Below are positions 24,000-32,726 of a stretch of 64,000 nt of DNA, piece by piece. A program made the translations under genes and the position numbers. Origin of the DNA: Actinomycetota bacterium. Lineage in GTDB: Bacteria; Actinomycetota; Thermoleophilia; BMS3ABIN01. The stretch lies in contig JACRMB010000005.1 in assembly GCA_016235065.1 (NCBI GenBank), positions 332,733 to 396,732 on the forward strand, given 5' to 3'. Within the stretch, counting starts at the first letter, position 1, and each line of letters begins with the position of its first letter. The notes beneath the pieces are model-generated. The model was given only the letters and a program-made list of their open reading frames with translations, had not been told where the DNA came from and searched no databases.

Positions 24000-25805
24000 C
24001 TAGTTTTTCTGCTTACCGCCGGTCGAATCCGGCAGGAATACCTGGAAGATACTGCCTCCCTGCTCGTTGTTGTCCGCCTTGATGTCACCTCCAAGCCTCT
24101 GGATGATGTTGAAAGAGATAGACAGGCCCAAGCCGGTGCCCTTGCCGTTCTTGGTCGTGAAGAATGGGGCGAAGATCCGCTGGCGGACCTCCTCGCTGAG
24201 CCCCGGCCCGGTGTCAGAGATGGAGATGACGATCCCGCCGCCAGCTACCGCGGCTGTGCTGACGGTAATCTGGCCGACACGCTCGATGGCGTCGATGGCG
24301 TTGTTGACCAGGTTCAGCAGGACCTGTTGAAGCTGTGAGGAGTCGGTCACGATCCCGGGAAGATCCGGCTGGAATTCCCTGATTATGGTTATGCCGTTCT
24401 TGTTGGCTTCGCCTTCGAGGAACGAGACAGTCTCGCTGACGACCTGGTTGATGTCGGTCCTGGCCATAACCATCTCACCGGCATGGGAAAATCCCAGGAG
24501 CCTGTGGGTTATCAGCTTGGCCCGGTTCACATGAGTGCGGATCTTGGCTACAGCCTGCCGATACTCACCCAGGTTCTCGACGCTTCCTTCTTTTTCATCA
24601 GAGAGCAGTTCGTCGATCCAGCCTGCCTGGCCTTCGATGATCTGCAGCGGATTGTTGATCTCATGGGAGACGCTGGCGGCGAGCCTGCCGATAAGCGCCA
24701 TGCGCTCGGATTCGAGCACCCGGTTGTTCAGGCTCGTCCGTTGATGGTCGGCATCCTGGATGCGGTTGACCATGGATGAGATCAGGACTGTCGCCGTGCC
24801 CACGATGGCCACTATGGCCAGGATCACCATGACGATCACCTTGTTCCTGGCGCTGAAGAACTCTGTGAGGGCGCTGTCGATGTCTTCCTTGAGAACGAGG
24901 ATCCAGTTGCCGTCGTTGAGGCTGGTGGCGCTATATATATAATCGTCTGTCTGGATCACGGTGGTCCCGGTTGCAGGCAGCTCTGACAGCTGGAATGGGG
25001 TCTCGAGGTTATTCGCCCGGCTGGGCGTCTGAGGCTCACCAGCCCTGTTGACGATGAAGGCGTCACCACCAGGGCTCAGCTCGGCGCTGGCCAGCAGCGC
25101 GTTGAAAAGGTCGGAGTTGATCGTGGCCCTGAGTATCTGCGTCCTCTCGGGATTCGCCACCGCGACGACAAAATGGGGCACTCCTCTGAAGCCGCTGAAG
25201 ATATCACTCGTGTAATTGCCCTTGCGCATGACTTCGGTGAACCAGTCCTCGTGGGCGTAATTCACTCCGGCAAGCTGCTCGGTGAAGGGCCCGACATAAG
25301 CGACATGATTCCCGGTCTGGTCGATCACGCCAAGATCGGTCATGACCCCGGTCCGGTTCGATGACTCGTAAACATGCTGAAGATTATCCTGCTGAGCCAG
25401 GAATTCCGGGCTGTAGAGAGAGATGAGGCTGCCCAGACGCACGTTCTGGTTGAGCAGGAAAAGCTCGATCGTCTCACGCCGGCTATCCGCCAGGCTGCCC
25501 AGTTCCGCCGAGGTCTTCTCGATCCAGGAATCCTTGTAGTAGTTCAGTGACAGGTAGCTGATGCCGATCAGGGGGAGCACGGAGACCAGGGTGACTATCA
25601 GTACCAACAGGAGTTTCTGCCGTTTATAATAGGCGATGCGCGACCTCGGCTCGAGGATGTCCTTTTTGATTGTGGCCGCGTACATTTTCATATCCAGGAT
25701 CTTTTCTCTCATGCCGGCGCTGAAATCAGCTGCGCCGGGCCGCATATGTATCTCAGGCAAAACCTGCGCCATCATCCCGCTGCCAGATTCTTCCCTTCCG
25801 GACAC
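24000..25805 (-). CDS. Membrane sensor histidine kinase with extracellular Cache domain
   Basis: This 601-residue kinase has membrane helices at about 64-86 and 322-345 that bracket a double-Cache-like ligand domain (TSDIFSGFRGVPHFVVAV near residue 205). The cytosolic part has a HisKA domain with the phospho-His in ASVSHEINNPLQII (H381) and a HATPase domain with N-box LLNLVNNAIDAIE, G1 SDTGPG and G2 GKGTGLGLS. The GTG at 25805 is 8 bp after the upstream receiver gene. It is paralogous to the kinase at 28148-29890, including the same Cache motif, so both may sense related small ligands. Confidence 0.92.
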   Translation of the reverse strand: MSGREESGSGMMAQVLPEIHMRPGAADFSAGMREKILDMKMYAATIKKDILEPRSRIAYYKRQKLLLVLIVTLVSVLPLIGISYLSLNYYKDSWIEKTSAELGSLADSRRETIELFLLNQNVRLGSLISLYSPEFLAQQDNLQHVYESSNRTGVMTDLGVIDQTGNHVAYVGPFTEQLAGVNYAHEDWFTEVMRKGNYTSDIFSGFRGVPHFVVAVANPERTQILRATINSDLFNALLASAELSPGGDAFIVNRAGEPQTPSRANNLETPFQLSELPATGTTVIQTDDYIYSATSLNDGNWILVLKEDIDSALTEFFSARNKVIVMVILAIVAIVGTATVLISSMVNRIQDADHQRTSLNNRVLESERMALIGRLAASVSHEINNPLQIIEGQAGWIDELLSDEKEGSVENLGEYRQAVAKIRTHVNRAKLITHRLLGFSHAGEMVMARTDINQVVSETVSFLEGEANKNGITIIREFQPDLPGIVTDSSQLQQVLLNLVNNAIDAIERVGQITVSTAAVAGGGIVISISDTGPGLSEEVRQRIFAPFFTTKNGKGTGLGLSISFNIIQRLGGDIKADNNEQGGSIFQVFLPDSTGGKQKN

Positions 25806-25813
25806 AGGCAGAC

Positions 25814-26227
25814 TTACCGGTCAGCCCGGCCATCATCTGATCTGAGCAATTCATCCCTGCGCCTGTAGGCTCCCCTGATGCGGTCGATCAGGAGGTCGAT
25901 CTCGACCGGTTTTCTCAGATAGTCGAAGATCCCGAGCTGCCAGGCTTCCGCCTCATCCAGATCGTTGCCGTGCGCCGTATGGACGATCACCTGCATCAAC
26001 GGATATTTCCTTCTGACCGTACGCAGCACTTCCATGCCGTCGATTCCCGGCATCCTCAGATCGAGTACCATCACTTGGGGCTCATTCTCCTCAACATACT
26101 CGAGAGCCTGAACGCCATTGAACGCGGTATGGCCGGCGAGGTCGCGGAGGTTGAGCCGCTCGGCAAGCGCCTTGATGAACTCCTCCTCGTCATCAACAAG
26201 GAGCAGGCGGATGTCATTGTCATTCAT
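25814..26227 (-). CDS. Single-domain response regulator (3 of 5)
   Basis: This 137-residue receiver starts at the ATG at 26227, overlapping the previous stop by 8 bp. It has LLLVDDEEEF, the phospho-acceptor in VMVLDLRMPGIDG and the Lys in YLRKPVEID. The conserved Thr is in an unusual VHTAHGND context. The C-terminal tail is short and charged (RRRDELLRSDDGRADR). Confidence 0.9.
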   Translation of the reverse strand: MNDNDIRLLLVDDEEEFIKALAERLNLRDLAGHTAFNGVQALEYVEENEPQVMVLDLRMPGIDGMEVLRTVRRKYPLMQVIVHTAHGNDLDEAEAWQLGIFDYLRKPVEIDLLIDRIRGAYRRRDELLRSDDGRADR

Positions 26228-26768
26228 CGCTCTGCTTGTCGTTCTTTGCATCCCTGCCGCCGTTGTTGTCTTCTTTTTCTTCCGACAGGGCGGACTTCAG
26301 GCTGTTCATGGCGCTCTCCTTCATCATGTCAGTTGCCGTGTCGAACTCACCGCTCTCGGCAAATGCGACGGCCGCCATCGAGTCCTCAAAACTTGCCTTG
26401 TAGGCGATTCGGATCTTCTTCATCAGGTTCTCGGTCTCAACGGGTTTCTTGAGGTAGTCGAATGCGCCCAGCTCGCGAGCCTTCTCCTCGTCGCGCTCGG
26501 TGCCATGTCCGGTCAGGATGATCACCTGTATCGCGGGGTGGAACCTCTTGACCCAGCGAAGCACTTCGAGGCCGTGTATGCCTGGCATCTTCAGGTCCAG
26601 TACCAGCACGTCCGGCTCTTCTTCAGAGACCGACTCGATGGCCTGTTCGCCATCAAAAGCGGTATCGCTGTCAACATCGCGCATCTGCAGGCGCTCGGAC
26701 AGGGTTTTGACAAACTCCTCCTCATCGTCAACAAGCAGTACCTTGATTTTGTCCTGCTTCTTCTTCAT
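26220..26768 (-). CDS. Single-domain response regulator with charged C-terminal tail (4 of 5)
   Basis: This 182-residue protein has a receiver at about 1-125: VLLVDDEEEF, phospho-acceptor in VLVLDLKMPGIHG, ILTGHGTERD, and Lys in YLKKPVETE. A tail of about 55 residues follows (ESGEFDTATDMMKESAM, then mostly Lys, Glu, Asp, Asn). The tail is not a DNA-binding domain. It is close in sequence to receiver 3, suggesting tandem duplication. Confidence 0.9.
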   Translation of the reverse strand: MKKKQDKIKVLLVDDEEEFVKTLSERLQMRDVDSDTAFDGEQAIESVSEEEPDVLVLDLKMPGIHGLEVLRWVKRFHPAIQVIILTGHGTERDEEKARELGAFDYLKKPVETENLMKKIRIAYKASFEDSMAAVAFAESGEFDTATDMMKESAMNSLKSALSEEKEDNNGGRDAKNDKQSDE

Positions 26769-27065
26769 GTTGCTGATCCTCGCTTTCTATTAAAAAAAGC
26801 TTTATTGGCCGACCGCTCTCCCGGCTAAACGGGATACATTTTAAGACATTTTGAAACTATTATTAGCTGAATAAGGTAAATCTATAGCAGTATTTTGGAA
26901 AAATCAAGCATTTTTTGGATAAAATACCGATTTTTTCCTGAGGGGCGAAATTGGGGAGTCAATGTCGGACACTTTGAAACATCAACTATTCTGCGCAGGG
27001 ATCAGCAATAAGATGAAAAACTGGATGTGTCAGACCCTGGGGACTCGGTAAGGAGAAGGGTCTAC
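26769..27065. other. AT-rich non-coding gap inside the signalling cluster
   Basis: No gene is visible in these 297 bases. The half near 26830-26930 is very AT-rich and may hold the promoter of receivers 3 and 4; a weak TTGATT...TATAGA pair, with a short spacer, points toward 26768. At about 26963-27040 there are loosely inverted segments, GTCGGACAC and TGTGTCAGACCCTGGGGAC, that recall degenerate REP/RAYT-type repeats. Confidence 0.4.
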
Positions 27066-27740
27066 TCAGGAAAGCGAAGGTACAGAAAGAACCAGCTTCT
27101 TGCCCTTCCGGCCGCCGTCATCGACGACGAATGTGCTGCCTAGACGGGAAAGGCACGCTGACATGAGCCCGGGTTCCATAAGGTCCTGCTCCATCAGGGT
27201 GGTATCACCGCCGCTGGATGTCACGATCACCTGCGGAACCTTCCCCTTGCCACGTTCGGTGCTGATATTGATGCCGCCGTTCTCGGGCAGTGCCTGCATC
27301 AAAGGCGCTATCAGGGAAGAGACGAGGAACTGGAGCAGGGAGGCGTCGCTGGAGACCTCCGGGATCTTCCGGCCATGTGACGCTTCAAGGATGATCCTCA
27401 GCTGATTCGCCGGCCTTTGCATCAAAGACACAAGGTCTTCCACCACTTCCTCAACCCGAAAGATGCTCCTGGCGGTATCTCCCCTATGGGTGAAGCGATT
27501 GAGGATGTCCACCATGTCCGCCGCCAGTCTGGCACGCTCGTTGATATTGCCCGTGATCTCCCGGCAACGTCTGACACATCCGTCCAGGTCATGCTGCTGC
27601 GATTGCAGCAGGTCGGCGATGAGGCCGTTATACTCCTTGATCACAGCGAAATGGTTCTGGATCTCGTGGGTGGCGTCGGCCACTATCCTGCTGTGAAAAG
27701 CGATCCTGGCCTGACAAAGATCGTCTTCGGCAATGCTCAC
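27066..27740 (-). CDS. Degenerate histidine-kinase-like protein, possible phosphotransfer protein
   Basis: This 224-residue protein has no membrane segment. A HisKA-like dimerisation helix carries a candidate phospho-His in DATHEIQNHFAVIKEY near residue 24. The C-terminal half has the outline of a HATPase, but the N-box is replaced (LLQFLVSSLIAPLMQAL) and no clear G1/G2 ATP-lid motifs remain. This pattern recalls Spo0B-like phosphotransferases, which carry phosphate between receivers and do not bind ATP. It overlaps the neighbouring receiver gene by 4 bp. That function is inference. Confidence 0.75.
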   Translation of the reverse strand: MSIAEDDLCQARIAFHSRIVADATHEIQNHFAVIKEYNGLIADLLQSQQHDLDGCVRRCREITGNINERARLAADMVDILNRFTHRGDTARSIFRVEEVVEDLVSLMQRPANQLRIILEASHGRKIPEVSSDASLLQFLVSSLIAPLMQALPENGGINISTERGKGKVPQVIVTSSGGDTTLMEQDLMEPGLMSACLSRLGSTFVVDDGGRKGKKLVLSVPSLS

Positions 27741-28141
27741 AGGGTGCTCCCTGAATCGCTGGCGGCGCTCCTCTTCTTGGCGACAGCCTGTTCTATCTTG
27801 GCGATCAGCTCGCCGATGTCGATCGGCTTCATCAGGTAGTCGAAAGCGCCGCGTTTCATTCCCTCGATACTGCTTGCAGCTGCGCCATGCCCGGTCAGGA
27901 GTATCGCCTCTATCTCAGGATCGCGCACCTTGAACTCTCCCAGCGCGTCCAGGCCGTCCAGGCCCGGCATCCTGATATCGAGCAGGACGACATCGGGTTT
28001 GAGCCCCGAGTCCATAGCATATAGCGCCTCGTCAGCGCGGCCGGCTACCGTCACGTTGAACGACCGCAGCCGCAACCTTTCCGCGAGCGTCTCCGCGAAC
28101 TCCACCTCATCATCCACAAGCAGGATTTCAATAGCATCCAT
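27737..28141 (-). CDS. Single-domain response regulator (5 of 5)
   Basis: This 134-residue receiver has ILLVDDEVEF, the phospho-acceptor in VVLLDIRMPGLDG, ILLTGHGAA and Lys in YLMKPIDIGEL. It lies 6 bp downstream of the second sensor kinase and is coupled by a 4-bp overlap to the kinase-like phosphotransfer protein. The order kinase, receiver, phosphotransfer protein looks like a relay unit. Confidence 0.92.
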   Translation of the reverse strand: MDAIEILLVDDEVEFAETLAERLRLRSFNVTVAGRADEALYAMDSGLKPDVVLLDIRMPGLDGLDALGEFKVRDPEIEAILLTGHGAAASSIEGMKRGAFDYLMKPIDIGELIAKIEQAVAKKRSAASDSGSTL

Positions 28142-28147
28142 TATGGT

Positions 28148-29890
28148 TTATCCTCCCAGATCGCAATCTATCGGAAAATCTATAATAAACGTGGCGCCTT
28201 TGCCCGGAGGACTCTCGACGCTTATCTTGCCGCACAGCTTCTTCACAATACCGTAGGTGATCGACAGGCCGAGGCCGGTGCCGCTGTATTCGTTCTTGTT
28301 CTTGGTCGTGAAGAAAGGTTCGAAAATATGGTTCATGACATTCTGGGGGATACCCGGCCCTGTGTCGGTGATTGCCGTCCGTACCCGGCCGGGCTTGCCG
28401 ATCGAAGTCCTGATAGTCACCGTGCCATCGTTCTCGACGGCATCAATGGCGTTGTTCAGGATATTCAGGAAAATCTGCTGCAGCTGCCCACGGTCGCTCT
28501 GGATCGCTGGCAGATCTTCGTCCAGGTCGAGGACCAGGCGGATGTCGCGGTAGAGAGCCTCCTTCTCGACGAAGCTCACGACTTCGCGGATGACCTCGTT
28601 CACACGCAGTGATTCCTTTTCCACGTCCATACGGCGGGCAAAGCCCAGCAGCCGATGGGTGATGTCCCGGCAGCGCTTTACTGCAGCGGCCGCTCCATCG
28701 GTCAGCGCCAGGAACTTGTCGCGCTGAGGGAATTCTTCTGAATATTTGGTCAGGTCGCGGATCAGGCCGATCTTCTCATTGATGATCGCCAGGGGGTTGT
28801 TGATCTCGTGGGCGACGCCGGCAGCCAGCTGGCCTACTGATGCGAGTTTCGCGGCATTCTGCGCCTCAGCGAGGATCTGGTCGCGCCGCCTGTCAGCGTT
28901 TTTGATCATCGTCACCATGACCCTGGTGACCCGGAAGATGATATATATGGCAACCAGGGCGCAGGCTAGTACGATCAGGATGAACTGCATCTGGAACTGG
29001 CTCCAGTTCTCACCATATACATAGCCGCGCCGCTCCAGCACAAGGATCCACGGCATTCCTTCCAGTTTGGTGAATGCAGTCAGCTCCCGCGAGCTCTGAT
29101 CGTGGCCGCTCACCAGGGTGATGTTGCCCCTGGCAGTCGACAGATCCAGATTCAGGGGATCGGTAATATTCCCATGGTTGACTGACTGGGTGCGAAGGGT
29201 GCCGTCAGGAGCTACCAGGAACATGTCGGTCGAAGCATCCGTATTGATGGTCGCGATGTAGTTCGCCAGGTGGGTGGCGTCGATGCTTGCCCGCAGCATC
29301 CAGTACTCATCGGTCCCCAGTGTGCCGTTGGTCACGGTAACCACGAAGTGAGGTACGCCGCGGTAGCCGGTGAAGATATCACTCACATAAGTCTTGCGCG
29401 CATATGCGTTCTGATACCATTCCTGGTCCGAATAATTTATGCCCTGGAAAGGATACGGCCCCACGTAAGCGCGCTGTACCCCCGATGAATCCAGCGCCCC
29501 CAGATCGATGATCCAGGAATACTCGCCCCTCAAACGGTTATACAGGTCTTCGAGCGTAGCCTGGTCGAACAACTGACCATATTCGTAGCCGTCGGCCACG
29601 ACTACCATGGTTGACAGGGTCTCCTGTATGTGGAACTCGAACGACTGCTTGGCGCTCTGCGCGTCCAGCCTTAATTTGTCATCAGTCTCACGAGCAAAAA
29701 GGTTCCGGTACTGCAGAAAGCCCAGGGTCGAGGTCACAGCAAGCGGCAATATGATGGCGATGGTCATCACCGCTATGAAGAGCCTCTGCAGATAGGTGTA
29801 GCGCTGCTTCCTGGTCAGAGTGCTTTCGGGCTCGTCCATATGGAGCGGTCCGAAGACTCTCGAGATGATATTCCTGGGAAATCCCCGCAT
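28148..29890 (-). CDS. Membrane sensor histidine kinase with extracellular Cache domain (second)
   Basis: This is a 580-residue kinase. Membrane helices at about 37-60 and 300-322 flank a Cache-type domain with SDIFTGYRGVPHFVVTV. Phospho-His is in GVAHEINNPLAII (H361), the N-box is ILNNAIDAVE, G1 is TDTGPGIPQ and G2 is SGTGLGLSI. The frame also has a GTG at 29899 overlapping the NifX-like stop, but GGAGGTGA is better placed for the ATG at 29890. It is a paralogue of the kinase at 24000-25805. Confidence 0.9.
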   Translation of the reverse strand: MRGFPRNIISRVFGPLHMDEPESTLTRKQRYTYLQRLFIAVMTIAIILPLAVTSTLGFLQYRNLFARETDDKLRLDAQSAKQSFEFHIQETLSTMVVVADGYEYGQLFDQATLEDLYNRLRGEYSWIIDLGALDSSGVQRAYVGPYPFQGINYSDQEWYQNAYARKTYVSDIFTGYRGVPHFVVTVTNGTLGTDEYWMLRASIDATHLANYIATINTDASTDMFLVAPDGTLRTQSVNHGNITDPLNLDLSTARGNITLVSGHDQSSRELTAFTKLEGMPWILVLERRGYVYGENWSQFQMQFILIVLACALVAIYIIFRVTRVMVTMIKNADRRRDQILAEAQNAAKLASVGQLAAGVAHEINNPLAIINEKIGLIRDLTKYSEEFPQRDKFLALTDGAAAAVKRCRDITHRLLGFARRMDVEKESLRVNEVIREVVSFVEKEALYRDIRLVLDLDEDLPAIQSDRGQLQQIFLNILNNAIDAVENDGTVTIRTSIGKPGRVRTAITDTGPGIPQNVMNHIFEPFFTTKNKNEYSGTGLGLSITYGIVKKLCGKISVESPPGKGATFIIDFPIDCDLGG

Positions 29891-29895
29891 AGCGG

Positions 29896-30231
29896 TCACT
29901 CACCTCCAGGGAGGATCGTGCCGGCCGCAAGCCTGTCTTCCCGCAGGAAGTCGAGTGCCTCGATATAGGACCCGATGACGCCATCGACGATCCTGATCTT
30001 CTTCCAGGCCAGATATTCATAATGGACCTCGTCGATACCTCCGCAGACGACCAGGTCGACGGCTTCGCTCACCGCCAGGCCACACAGTTCATCTCCGGAC
30101 GGCTCTGACAGAACCAGTTCCCTGGGCTCGTGGGTGAGCTCCCCGTTTTCCACCTGGACGATGATTGCCTCTACCGTCAGGTCGAACCTGGGAGCCACAT
30201 CCGATCCCGAGATTGCGATCATTACCTTCAT
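29896..30231 (-). CDS. NifX/NifB-C-type (dinitrogenase iron-molybdenum cofactor family) protein
   Basis: This 111-residue protein has the family pattern: AISGSDVAPRFDLT, then LVVCGGIDEVHYEYLAWKKIRIVDGVIGS. Members bind Fe-S or Fe-Mo cofactor precursors, and many stand-alone versions of unknown role occur in anaerobes. No nitrogenase genes are in the window. It sits between the sigma-54-type regulator (24 bp upstream) and the Cache kinase (overlapping), so it may supply an Fe-S or metal-sensing input to the signalling cluster. Confidence 0.85.
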   Translation of the reverse strand: MKVMIAISGSDVAPRFDLTVEAIIVQVENGELTHEPRELVLSEPSGDELCGLAVSEAVDLVVCGGIDEVHYEYLAWKKIRIVDGVIGSYIEALDFLREDRLAAGTILPGGE

Positions 30232-30255
30232 TGGAGCGGGTCCTTTATGCGCATA

Positions 30256-31626
30256 TCAAAGTTCATGGTACTTCAGCTTCCTGTACAGGGTACTCCGCGC
30301 CCAGCCGAGCATCTTGGCGGCCTCGCTGCGCTTGCCGCGGCTCTTGCGAAGTGCCTCGATGATCATTTCCTTTTCAACATCGTCCCACTTCATGTCCCTG
30401 CCCCGGCTGCCCTCTTCGGCCTGGCGCCGCTGAGGATCGCTGCTGGCCCGCCAGATCGACGCGTACCGCTCCGCTTCACTGCCGTGCAGCAGGTATTCCG
30501 GCAGATGCTCTGTCTTTATCGTATCTCCGTGGCTGAGAGTGATAGCGTGTTCTAGGATGTTACGCAGCTCGCGGACGTTTCCGGGATATGTGAATTCCTT
30601 CAGGATGTCGAGTGAACTCCGGTCGATCCTCGGCGTCAGCGCTCCGGGAGAGAAAGTCTTGAGGAAATAGTCCACCAGCAGGGGGATATCCTCCGCCCGC
30701 TCCCTGAGCGGCGGGATATCCAGCCTGAGTACGTTCAGGCGGTAATAAAGGTCTTCACGGAACAGCCCCTCCCTGACCATGCCTTTCAGATCCATGCTGG
30801 TCGCGGCGATGATACGCGCTGTCATCGCCACTTTCCTGGTGCTTCCTATGGCAAAGAACTCCCCATCGTCAAGCACCGTCAACAGCTTGACCTGAAGCGG
30901 CTGCGGCAGGTCGCCGATCTCTGTGAAAAAGATCGTGCCCCTGTCGGCAAGCCGGAACATCCCCGGCTTGTTGTGGTCCGCTCCGGGGAAGGCGCCGCGC
31001 ACATGGCCGAAAAGCTCTGATTCGAGCAGCTGCTCCGGAAGGGCACCGCAATTCACCTTTATGAATGGATAACCGGAGCGCTTTGAAGCCTGGTGGATCT
31101 TCTCGGCGACGTAGCCTTTCCCTGTGCCCGTCTCGCCTTCGATCAGGACCGAAGCGTCAGTGGCCGCGAACACCGAGATCTGCTCGCCCACATCCTGCAT
31201 ACGAGGGTTGAGGCTGACAATGCCGTCAAAAGTGTCCGGCCGTGACAGGCTTTCCTGCAGATAGGGCGCAAGCGTGAGGTCCTCGAGCACCACCATGGCG
31301 CCCAGCTGTTTTCCCTTATGGCTCTCGATCCTGGAAATCGTGAAGCGGATGGGGACGATCTTGCGGTTCCGGTCCAGGATATTGCCTTCATGTACGGCTG
31401 TCTGTCTGTCCTTGAGAACAGGCTCGAAATGGTCCCTGAAGGGATGGAGGCTGCTGCGGAGGATATAATCGGCATGGATTCCCGTGGCTTCGTCATTGCT
31501 GCGGCCAGTGAGCGCTTCCGCCAGATGGTTCATCCTGCTCACATCCAGGTTCGAATCCATCAGTACCACAGCATGAGGAATGCCGTCGAGAAGTGTTATC
31601 AAATTCGCATTTTGAAACATAATCAT
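30256..31626 (-). CDS. NtrC-type PAS-AAA-Fis regulator with altered GAFTGA and Walker B motifs
   Basis: This 456-residue protein has a PAS domain (about 5-115), an AAA+ domain (about 135-365) with Walker A GETGTGKG (164-171), and a Fis-type helix-turn-helix at the end (AAKMLGWARSTLYRKL). Two key motifs are changed: GAFTGA, which contacts sigma-54, reads GAFPGA (211-216), and the Walker B GTLFLDEIG reads GTIFFTEIG, losing the metal-binding Asp. It may therefore not be a normal sigma-54 activator. A TATAAT box ends only 5 bases before the ATG, so the transcript is probably leaderless. It is first in the signalling cluster. Confidence 0.9.
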   Translation of the reverse strand: MIMFQNANLITLLDGIPHAVVLMDSNLDVSRMNHLAEALTGRSNDEATGIHADYILRSSLHPFRDHFEPVLKDRQTAVHEGNILDRNRKIVPIRFTISRIESHKGKQLGAMVVLEDLTLAPYLQESLSRPDTFDGIVSLNPRMQDVGEQISVFAATDASVLIEGETGTGKGYVAEKIHQASKRSGYPFIKVNCGALPEQLLESELFGHVRGAFPGADHNKPGMFRLADRGTIFFTEIGDLPQPLQVKLLTVLDDGEFFAIGSTRKVAMTARIIAATSMDLKGMVREGLFREDLYYRLNVLRLDIPPLRERAEDIPLLVDYFLKTFSPGALTPRIDRSSLDILKEFTYPGNVRELRNILEHAITLSHGDTIKTEHLPEYLLHGSEAERYASIWRASSDPQRRQAEEGSRGRDMKWDDVEKEMIIEALRKSRGKRSEAAKMLGWARSTLYRKLKYHEL

Positions 31627-31744
31627 CCATTATTATACATATTCTTGTACCGTTATGTATCATTAACCGGTTTTATCGATATTTAACCGTGTTCTGAAGG
31701 CAAGACAGGCTTTTCAGGCAGGGGAGGCGGAAACAATCCGGATC

Positions 31745-32518
31745 ATGATCTATAACATCCATCGCTGGACCGGACAGGACCAGCGCCTGGATGTAGCCAG
31801 ACTGGCGCGCGTGATAGCCGATTCCGGCGCCGGCATGGTCGCCCTGAATGAAGTTTTGCATCCTGTGACTGGTGACGGCAGGAATCGGGAACCTCTGGCC
31901 GAGCTGGCATCGCGGCTTGGCATGGACTACCACTTCGGTCCAAGCGGCTGGCTTGACCAGGGGCCCTGCTGGCAAGGTCCAGTGGGCAACGCCCTGCTCT
32001 GCCGGGAACCGCTGGTTGACATCTCGAACACCCTGCTGCCGCGCCTGCCGGGCACAAAGCAGAGGTCGCTGCTGGGTGCCACAGTCAGCTCAGGCCCTGC
32101 GGCCGGTCTTTCAGCTTTTGTTACCCATCTCGATCATGCCTTTGAAGGTACCCGGATCACCCAGCTCAGGGGGGTCCTTTCGCGGATGACCCATGACGGC
32201 CCCCACTTCGTCTGTGGAGATTTCAACTCCCCGGGCTTTCATGGGCTACGGACCCGCCGCCTTTCACTTCCAGTGCTCCGCTGGATGCGCCGGGCTGGCT
32301 ATGAGGATGCCTTTCATGCGGCAGGAGTCGGAACAGGCCGCACTTATCCGACAGGAAGACCTGTATTCAGGGTCGACTTCATCTTCTTCCCGGCGCGCTG
32401 GGCTTGTGGTATCAGTTCGGCAATGGTGATCGACTCGACGGCCGCCCGCTGGGCGTCGGATCACCGCCCCGTTATCGTTGACTGGAAACTGCCAGCGTCT
32501 GATTCTGGCACTGCCTGA
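31745..32518 (+). CDS. Endonuclease/exonuclease/phosphatase (EEP) family protein
   Basis: This 257-residue EEP-fold metal-dependent phosphoesterase is of unknown substrate. Family motifs run in order: MIYNIHRW at the very N-terminus, ALNEV near residue 35, FVCGDFNSP near 158 and the C-terminal SDHRPVIVDW. There is no signal peptide or membrane segment in the annotated frame. The ATG at 31745 has no close ribosome site (GGGGAGG is 17 bases away), so the true start is uncertain. The gene is divergent from the regulator at 30256-31626. Confidence 0.85.
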   Translation: MIYNIHRWTGQDQRLDVARLARVIADSGAGMVALNEVLHPVTGDGRNREPLAELASRLGMDYHFGPSGWLDQGPCWQGPVGNALLCREPLVDISNTLLPRLPGTKQRSLLGATVSSGPAAGLSAFVTHLDHAFEGTRITQLRGVLSRMTHDGPHFVCGDFNSPGFHGLRTRRLSLPVLRWMRRAGYEDAFHAAGVGTGRTYPTGRPVFRVDFIFFPARWACGISSAMVIDSTAARWASDHRPVIVDWKLPASDSGTA

Positions 32519-32726
32519 ATCGCGTCCACACAGCAACACGCGATCCCCATAGACTCAACCAGCTCTTCCGATTATTTCCAGCGTTTTTTATACATCTCAG
32601 GCTTGAGCTTCCGCCCGTTCAGCAATGCGAAAGATGGGTGCATTTACTGCGTTTAGCAATATCTCAACAGGGTAACAGTTTTTTATAACGAAACATTAAG
32701 GAAGTTAAGCTACGAAAGGGGATGCG

